This document shows, piece by piece, positions 57,696-64,000 of a stretch of DNA of 64,000 nt. A model generated the notes under the pieces. The model was given only the letters and a program-made list of their open reading frames with translations. It did not search any database and had not been told where the DNA came from. The position numbers and the translations under genes were made by a program. The stretch's first letter is position 1. The number at the start of each line of letters is the position of its first letter. Location: positions 160,817 through 224,816 of the forward strand of contig QRFJ01002297.1 in the NCBI GenBank assembly GCA_006176705.1. Reading direction: 5' to 3'. Source of the DNA: Cocos nucifera. Taxonomy: Eukaryota; Streptophyta; Magnoliopsida; Arecales; Arecaceae.

Positions 57696-58269
57696 TGTGA
57701 AGAAAAATCCTGATTTTCCAGATCAGGTTCGTTCAGATCTGATCGGATCAAGAGATATATTTTAAAAAATTTTTTCTTTGATATAAATTAGATCTAGGAT
57801 GTTTCAAATCTAATTTTTATTATTCTAATAATAAAAATAAAATATAGATAAATTAAATCAAATTTAATTTATCTTGATGTAGGATAATCCTATTATCTGT
57901 TGATGATCCTGTAAGTAGTGGAAGGTTCTGGATCTAGCCACACAAGTGTCTGACCTCTACCGATATCCACTTGGACAGAATTTGAAGATCCTCTTCTTCT
58001 CTATCATGTCTCCAAAAATTAGATCTAAATCTGATTTGGAGGATCTTCAAAATGGCTTTCGAAGATCAGCAGTTGTCCTTTGCAGTAGCGCAACCTTCTA
58101 GATTTCTGTCACCTTTCTCTCATCTAGATTGCACCAACTGGATTCCAAACTACTTTGGGCATGGAGAGGAGAGGGAGATGATGGACTTGGCATGGAGGAG
58201 GAAGAGAGAGGAAGCCTTGGGGCATTGTGAATTACATTTATATGATTCTCCTTGAGTTGGATGCAGGAT

Positions 58270-58280
58270 CTTATTTATAG
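58270..58280 (-). promoter_or_regulatory. TATA-like box in LTR E
   Basis: Minus strand reads CTATAAATAAG. Likely core promoter of the element. Confidence 0.55.
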
Positions 58281-58450
58281 ACTATATGTGATCCAACTCC
58301 TCTTCATCCCAACCAATCACAATCCTTTGTAAAATCCGATCTAAATTTGATTGGTGGGAATAGAGTTCCTTGGTTTCATCCTTAGATGGTGCCTAAGACC
58401 ATTCAAAGTTGGTTCTTAGGAGGAGTCTAATCGAAATCCAATAAGGAGAT

Positions 58451-58475
58451 GGAGTCCCTGTCCAACAGGGACTCC
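58451..58475. other. Perfect hairpin in LTR E
   Basis: ggagtccctgt (58451-58461), loop cca, acagggactcc (58465-58475): 11 perfect pairs. On the minus strand it lies about 170 bp upstream of the TATA-like box, so probably in U3. Confidence 0.7.
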
Positions 58476-58480
58476 TGGAT

Positions 58481-58554
58481 GCGTGCGCCCTCCTCCTTGC
58501 CAAGTTCTAGTAGGGTGGCGTGTGCCCTCCTCCTTGCCAGGTTCTAGCAGGGGG
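58481..58554. repeat. 37-bp tandem duplication in LTR E
   Basis: Two units, 58481-58517 and 58518-58554, both with ccctcctccttgcca and gttctag; about five differences. Confidence 0.85.
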
Positions 58555-59984
58555 ACAAGCCCCCACCAGCTCTCCAATAGGTGCGTGACACGTGGATAGA
58601 AGTCAAAGTGTCAATGGTCCACATTTGACCAGTCAAAGGTCAACTTTTGACCAAAGTCAAAGGATGAGAAATGGCAGATGACCAAAAATGATAGGTATTA
58701 TCTTACAAAATAAGACAATCCTTTTCTAACCTGGACAGGCTCCAGTCAGACCAAGTGAAGGCCTTTGATTGAGCACAAACTCCTTTGGCTCAGTCAGGAC
58801 AACTATTTATGATAGTAAAAGGAGAACGTTAGGTTCAATTGAGTGCTAGCACGATTTTCTTGAACCTAATTGAATCTCATTCAAATCAATTGAACTAGAT
58901 TAGTTCAATTGATGATCACCAGATTCAAACCCTTATTTGTGTGACCCAGTTAGGTTTAATTCTGTATGGTAATGGGATATGTCATGATCTCTATCATTGA
59001 CAACATCGAAACTCCTTTCGATGGATCAGAACTTTTCTGATTCAGACAACTAGAATGATCGATCATCTAAATCATTCTAATTGCTCCCAAAATCCACTAG
59101 TGACACCTAGTAGTATATGGCGGCAACCCATCAGAGCTGAATGCGAACCTCTTGGTGCAGCTACCTGTGTGATTAAGTTCTTCTATCTTAAGCCTCGATC
59201 AGATTAGGGTTAAGGTAAACTCATCAAATCCTAGTTTCTGTCATATGATATAATCATTCGATTCAAGTCCGATGTGAAAACCTAAATAGAAACTCTTTCT
59301 ATTATTTCACTCTGCCATGGCCATGGGCTTCTGGACTTGATTCTCATGATCATCATAGGGCTGCTCCTCTACCATCGAGGTAGATAGATTCCATCTTGAT
59401 GCAATCCAGTTCCTACAATGAACATGCTATAGCCAACATACACCTCAGGGTTTCGAATGGCTAGGAGACCGAGTTATGGTGTAGTCAAACTATAACACCC
59501 TCAAGGTGAACTACCGATGCACCTCAGGTCAAAGAACCAGACACACCACTGCAGCATCGAGTCAGTCATTGATGGGAAGGTAGACTTCCTAATGACTACT
59601 CGAGGTGGTCACGCTCAGTGCCCTCATTCTCTAACGAGTACCTATACTCTCGCTCCGGTGTCTCCACACCGTAGACTCAAGACTTATCTACTAAAGAGAA
59701 GCGATTATACACCAACCTTCCGGATCAATCACCATCCTCGTGATGATCCTATGGTCGAGAGCATTTTATGAGTTAATAATGATTATTCATGTCTTAAATT
59801 TTCAACTCTTGAAAATATGAATTATCATTACCATTAACTCAAAGGATGTATCACAGACACTAAATACACATATGTGATAGAAAATAACCCATTTTATTAA
59901 TTATAGTCAAAATTATAATTTTGCCCCTAGAAGTGTATTACAAGTGTTAGCCAATTTTGGCTTCTAGGGCACATATATCTAACA

Positions 59985-59995
59985 ATCTCCTACTT
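59985..59995 (-). other. Polypurine tract of E
   Basis: Minus strand AAGTAGGAGAT between the pol stop (59999) and the LTR. Confidence 0.75.
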
Positions 59996-59998
59996 ATC

Positions 59999-60516
59999 CT
60001 AAAGCGAATTGGCTATAAGTCTAAGTGCCATCTTCTCAAGGTGGGCTTCGATTTTTTGTTGTCCTAATGGCTTTGTAAGTGGATCTGCCACATTGATTGC
60101 GGAATTGACTCTCTTAACCTCGACGTAACCCTTCTTGAGGTAATCGCGGATGAGGTGGTATCGCCGCTCAATGTGCTTGGATTTTTGGTGAGACCTCGGC
60201 TCCTTAGCAAGGGCTATGGCGCCATTGTTGTCGCAGTACAGAGGAATGGCATCTGATGGCATTACTCTAATTTCTATAGCAAACTTCTTGTACCAGAATG
60301 CTTCCTTCGCAGCCTCTGATGCAGCGATATATTCTGCTTCCATGGTGGAATCTGCTATCACGGTTTGCTTGGAACTCTTCCAAGCTGACAGCACCACCAT
60401 TGCACACAAACAGACTCCCAGATGTCGACTTTCGATCATCTACATCGGACATGAAATCCGAGTCTGTGTATCCCTGGACTTGGAGTTCTCCATTACCAAA
60501 GACCAACATCATATCC
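59999..60516 (-). pseudogene. RNase H of E
   Basis: 59999-60439 reads KQTVIADSTMEAEYIAASEA, then AIPLYCDNNGAIALAKEP and NVADPLTKPLGQQKIEAHLE, a complete copia RNase H core with its catalytic Asp and Glu residues. The first part (GELQVQGYTDSDFMSDVDDR, with the first Asp) lies in another frame (60267-60512), so one frameshift near 60385 breaks it. It ends 14 nt before the LTR. It would degrade template RNA. Confidence 0.85.
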
Positions 60517-61440
60517 TTAGTTCTTCTTCAAGTACTTAAGGATACATTTCACAGAAGTCCAGTGTTCTTCACCTGGATTTGACTGATATCTGCTTGTGAC
60601 ACTCACAGCATGGGCTATATCAGGTCGTGTACATAGCATGGCATACATGAGGCTCCCTATTGCAGAAGCATAAGGGATCTTGCTCATGCGTTCTATTTCC
60701 TCAGGTGTGCTAGGGCACATCTTCTTGGAAAGATGAATACCATGTCTGAAAGGTATTAATCCCCTCTTAGAGTTTTCCATACTAAACCTCTTTAGTACTT
60801 TCCTCTATGTACATCTTCTGTGAAAGTCCTAGCATCCTATTCGGTCTATCCCTATAGACCTTAATTCCTAGAATAAAGGATGCTTCACCTAGGTCTTTCA
60901 TGGAGAATTCCTTGGACAACCATATTTTGACTGTCGTCATCATGGGAATATCATTCCCAATAAGGAGGATGTCATCCACGTACAATACGAGGAAGACAAC
61001 AGCGCTCCCACTGACCTTTTTGAAGACACACGGTTCCTCTTCATTTTTGATGAAACCAAATATTTTGATCACATCATTGAAATGAGTGTTCCAGCTCTGA
61101 GATGCTTGCTTAAGTCCATATATGGACCTTTGCAGCTTGCAAACCTTGTGATCAGTATCACTGGATGTGAAACCTAGCGGCTGTTCCATATAGATATCTT
61201 CCTCAAGATATCCATTTAAGAATGCCATTTTCACGTCCATTTGCCATATTTCATAATCGAAATAGGCTGCAACGGCAAGCAATGTGCGGATGGATTTTAG
61301 CATAGCCACTGGGGAAAAGGTATCCTGATAGTCAATGCCTTCGTTGACTATAACCTTTTGCCACTAGTCTAGCCTTGAATGTCTCCACATTTCCCATCTG
61401 CACCAATCTTTCTCTTGAAGATCCATTTACACCCAATAGG
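60517..61440 (-). pseudogene. Reverse transcriptase of E
   Basis: 60782-61309 is a 175-residue open frame: MDVKMAFLNGYLEEDIYMEQ, SIYGLKQASQSWN, and VVFLVLYVDDILLIGND with intact YVDD, then LGEASFILGIKVYRD. 60517-60780 continues after a shift with MSKIPYASAIGSLMYAMLCT and RPDIAHAVSVTSRYQSNPG. The N-terminal part (61310-61440, GIDYQDTFSPVAMLKS) is in another frame. So two or three lesions break an otherwise well-kept RT. The plus ORF 60900-61085 is a shadow. Confidence 0.9.
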
Positions 61441-62640
61441 TACTATACCTTCTGGTGGATCTACCAAGGTCCAGACTTGGTTTGAGTGCATCGAGTCAAT
61501 TTCTGACTACATTGCCTCTAGCCATTTCTCAGGAGTCGATATCTGATATCGCCTCGTTGTAGGTTTTGGGATCATCACCATGAGCACCATTACCTACGAG
61601 GAACATTTTCTCTACTTTCTCTGAAATAATACCTAAGTATCTTTCAGGAGGATGGAAAACTCTTTCCGATCTATGAGGTGGAGGAGGTAGTGTTCTTATT
61701 GGCTCAACCTGATTTGGTTCCAATTGGTCCTTAGCTCGTTGTACTTGTGAGACTTTCTCATCAAGCTTAATCTGTTTTCCAATGCTGCTATCTTGAATAA
61801 ACTATTTTTCAAGAAAGATGGCATGTCGACTCACAATCACATTATGGTCTTCTGGAATGTAGAAATAGTATCCTAATGACTCTTTAGGATATCCTATGAA
61901 TCGAGCTCTAAAGGACCTAAACTCTAACTTGTCCGCTTGTTGTCTTTTGACATGAGTCGGACAATCCCAAATTCTGAGATGACTCAGACTTGGTTTCTTA
62001 CCATGCCATATCTCATACGGTGTGGTAGGAATGATTTTAGAGGAAACCCTATTCAGTAGATAAATTGAAGTTAACAATGAATGTCCCCAAAAAAATCAAG
62101 AAGGTTTGTGAAGCTCATCATGGATCGGACCATATCCAATAGAGTCCAATTTCTCCATTCTGAAACCCCGTTGAGTTGAGGTATTCCTGGTGGAGTCCAT
62201 TGAGAGACTATGCCATTTTCCTTGAGATAGTCTAAGAATTTTTGGCTAAGGTATTCACCTCCTCGATCTGATCGAAGAATCTTAATGGATTTTTCAGTTT
62301 ATTTTTCTACTTCATGTCTGAATTCTTTGAACTTTTCAAAAGCTTCAGACTTGTGTCTCATAAGATACACATACCCATACCTAGATAGATCATCGGTAAA
62401 GATAATGAAGTAGACAAAATTGGCTCTAGCCGGCACATCAAATGGGCCGCACACATCAGTATATACTAGGACAAGGAGATTTGTGGCCCTTTCTCCATGT
62501 CCTACAAAAGGAAGTTTAGTCATTTTGCCTTGGAGACAAGATTCATAAGTTGGATATGACTCGGAAGTCAACGGACTCAATAGCCCATTTTTTTCTAATT
62601 TGTTGATCCTATCTTCTACTATATGACCTAATCTTAGGTG
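61441..62640 (-). pseudogene. Integrase region of E
   Basis: 62299-62580: LLVLVYTDVCGPFDVPARAN, then YFIIFTDDLSRYGYVYLMRH, the catalytic core with the first Asp. 61802-62077: MLTSIYLLNRVSSKIIPTTP and HLRIWDCPTHV, the end of the core and the C-terminal domain. 61529-61723: linker to RT (SERVFHPPERYLGIISEKVE). A frame gap at 62080-62298 hides the middle of the core. It would insert the element's DNA. Confidence 0.85.
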
Positions 62641-63261
62641 CTACAGATATCTATCGTTTGGACTATCCCTAGGTCGTTTGGTATTCACGTTTTGCTCGAT
62701 AGTTAGAATAGGTACATCAATATGTAGCTGATAAAGACCGTTAATAAGGAAACCATTTGCAATTTTATTTCTTTCATAAAGAATATTACAATGGTCCTTA
62801 AAGAAGGTAATCACATAGCCTTCTAGTGCTAAGCATGAAATAGAAATCAAATTCCTGCTAGCTGTAGGCACATAATAATAGTCTTTCAAAACTAAGTCTA
62901 AACCAGATGGTAATCGAAGAGGGTATGTTCCCACTACCACTGCAGCAATCCTTGCTCCATTACCGACGCATAGGATCAGGTCTCCATCCCTCAGCCTCCT
63001 GCTATCCTCAAGATCCTGCATGGAAGTGCACAGATGAGCACTAGAACCAGAGTCAAGCACCCAACTGGATCCAGAAGAAATTGTAAGGTTAGACTCAATA
63101 ACGAGCATACCTCCAGAAGGATCTTCCTTCTTGTTCTTCAGGGTGGCTAGGTAAGTAGGGCAGTTCTGCTTCCAGTGGCCGTCGTTGTTGCAATGAAAAT
63201 ACTTTCTTTTGATTGCGGCCTTCTTCTTCGGCTCTGCCTTCTTCTTCTTTTCTTCTTCCAC
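62641..63261 (-). CDS. Zinc knuckle and protease of E
   Basis: 206-residue open frame. Residues about 20-35 are YFHCNNDGHWKQNCP, a CX2CX4HX4C knuckle whose first Cys is Tyr. Residues 65-80 have SSWVLDSGSSAHLC, the copia protease active site (D-S-G). VGNGARIAAVVVGTYPLRLP and YYVPTASRNLISISCLALEG follow, then the start of the GAG-pre-integrase region. Part of a gag-pol polyprotein, so the ATG at 63261 is not its true start. Intact apart from the knuckle change. Confidence 0.85.
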   Translation of the reverse strand: MEEEKKKKAEPKKKAAIKRKYFHCNNDGHWKQNCPTYLATLKNKKEDPSGGMLVIESNLTISSGSSWVLDSGSSAHLCTSMQDLEDSRRLRDGDLILCVGNGARIAAVVVGTYPLRLPSGLDLVLKDYYYVPTASRNLISISCLALEGYVITFFKDHCNILYERNKIANGFLINGLYQLHIDVPILTIEQNVNTKRPRDSPNDRYL

Positions 63262-63944
63262 CTTCTATTTTTTTGCAGACTTTTTTTCTTTCCAGAAGAC
63301 TTTCTTTTGGAAGAAGTTCGTTCCATAGTAAGAACTGAGCCTTTAGATCCTTTCATAGAAAGCTCAGCGGTGACTAGCATGTTCATTAATTTGGCCAAGG
63401 AATTTTGAAGTTTACGCATATGGTAATTCATGATGAATTGACCATATGCATCAGTCAAGGATTGTAGAATAACATCATTCTACAGATCCAAGTCTAACTT
63501 CAGACTGAGCTTCTCAAGCTCTTCTAAGTTCTTGATCATCATCAGACAATGATCTTGGACTAACTGCCCATCACGTATCTTAGCCTTAAAAAGTCATTTC
63601 GTGACTTGATACTTGGTTGGGCGACTCTGTTCACCAAACATCTCTTATAGGTGAGCCAACATTTGGTGAGCAGTCCTGATATCTTCATATTGATGCTGGA
63701 GCTCATCAGACATCGGGCCCAACATGTAATATCTGGCTTTATTATCTTCGTCTATCCATTTTTTTAGAGATTGTCTTTGTTCAGTGGATGGACGGGCTGG
63801 TAAGGTGGGAGGGTCCTGGTCCAATACATGAATTAACTTCTCGGAACCCAAAATAATTTTGTAGTTCCTAAGCCAATCTTTATAATTGGATTTGGTTAGT
63901 CTATGTGTGTCCAGGTTATGTGCTAATAGGTTGGACGCAGGCAT
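63147..63944 (-). pseudogene. gag of E
   Basis: ATG at 63944 (MPASNLLAHNLDTHRLTKSN), then YKDWLRNYKIILGSEKLIHV, the copia gag N-terminus. 63147-63458 holds YGQFIMNYHMRKLQNSLAKL and a basic tail (SSGKKKSLQKNRRWKKKRRR) leading to the zinc knuckle. Stops at about 63645 and 63480 and a frame change near 63260 interrupt it. It forms the particle shell. The plus ORF 63175-63408 is its shadow. Confidence 0.85.
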
Positions 63945-64000
63945 TTTCCTATAGAGTGTCAGAGATTCTAGTTAGGTACTATAATTATGACTTGACTAAT
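63945..64000 (-). other. Start of the leader of E
   Basis: 56 bp upstream of the gag ATG; nothing further recognisable. Confidence 0.5.

Larger units (their letters stand above)
57696..59984 (-). repeat. 3' LTR of E
   Basis: 2,289 bp; TG at 57696, CA at 59983-59984. Minus strand starts TGTTAGATATATGTGCCC. Contains a TATA-like box (58270-58280), an 11-bp perfect hairpin (58451-58475) and a 37-bp tandem duplication. ORFs 58052-58255 and 59517-59771 have no domain. Confidence 0.9.
57696..64000 (-). mobile_element. Ty1/copia element E (Angela/BARE-like), 3' part, least decayed
   Basis: 3' LTR 57696-59984, purine tract, then RNase H, RT, integrase, protease and gag to the gag ATG at 63944, plus 56 bp of leader. 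Gene order and gag wording (FIMNYHMRKLQNSLAKL) match BARE/Angela. Long frames remain open, with only a few shifts. The 5' LTR and PBS are off-window. Confidence 0.9.

Noticed and set aside
59517..59771. 84-codon plus-strand ORF as a host gene
   Set aside because: Inside the E LTR, no domain and no gene context.
60216..60582. Plus-strand ORFs of 94-107 codons
   Set aside because: Shadows of the E RNase H and RT, which match known domains.

Overview
The window is plant nuclear repeat DNA. Every stretch I could assign belongs to an LTR retrotransposon, and I found no host gene, tRNA, rRNA or CRISPR array. The lineages are plant-specific: Angela/BARE-like Ty1/copia, SIRE-like copia, Tat Ty3/gypsy with an antisense ORF, and an Athila/Tat-type gag-protease element. 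Long AT-rich LTRs of 2.2-2.9 kb and dense nesting suggest a large-genome monocot, perhaps a palm. The species call is inference only.

Layout (letters are my own labels; all elements are on the minus strand except T). 1-3448: leader and 5' LTR of Angela-like element A, lying in a gutted SIRE-like element S (3449-6739). S sits next to the gag start of the old Angela-like element X, whose leader appears at 6740-6921 and 37719-39293 and whose 5' LTR is 39309-41742. X's leader was split by Angela-like element Y (6922-37718). Y carries two gypsy insertions: G (7896-15171), a gag-protease-only element inside Y's 3' LTR, and Z (21659-34617), a nearly full-length but decayed Tat element inside Y's leader. 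41743-44065 is a plus-strand Tat fragment T (LTR end plus gag). 44066-45364 is part of an LTR of the A family (A'). 45365-55220 is Angela-like element C. 55221-57695 is the 3' end of a related element D that landed in C's 5' LTR. 57696-64000 is the youngest-looking copia, E, inserted in D's RNase H region and running off the window.

How the parts work: each copia reads leader, gag, protease, integrase, reverse transcriptase, RNase H, purine tract, LTR on the minus strand. Z reads gag, protease, RT, two RNase H domains, integrase, a 115-bp tandem array, and then an intron-containing antisense ORF on the plus strand. Almost all coding regions carry stops or frameshifts. E keeps the longest open RT. 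By eye, G's LTRs differ at about 15 of the first 265 aligned bases and Z's at about 42 of the first 300, which fits the nesting order.

The most interesting signals are a hairpin in the leader next to the primer-binding site, kept with paired base changes across four copia families; a second covarying hairpin in their LTRs near a TATA-like box; and the antisense ORF of Z.
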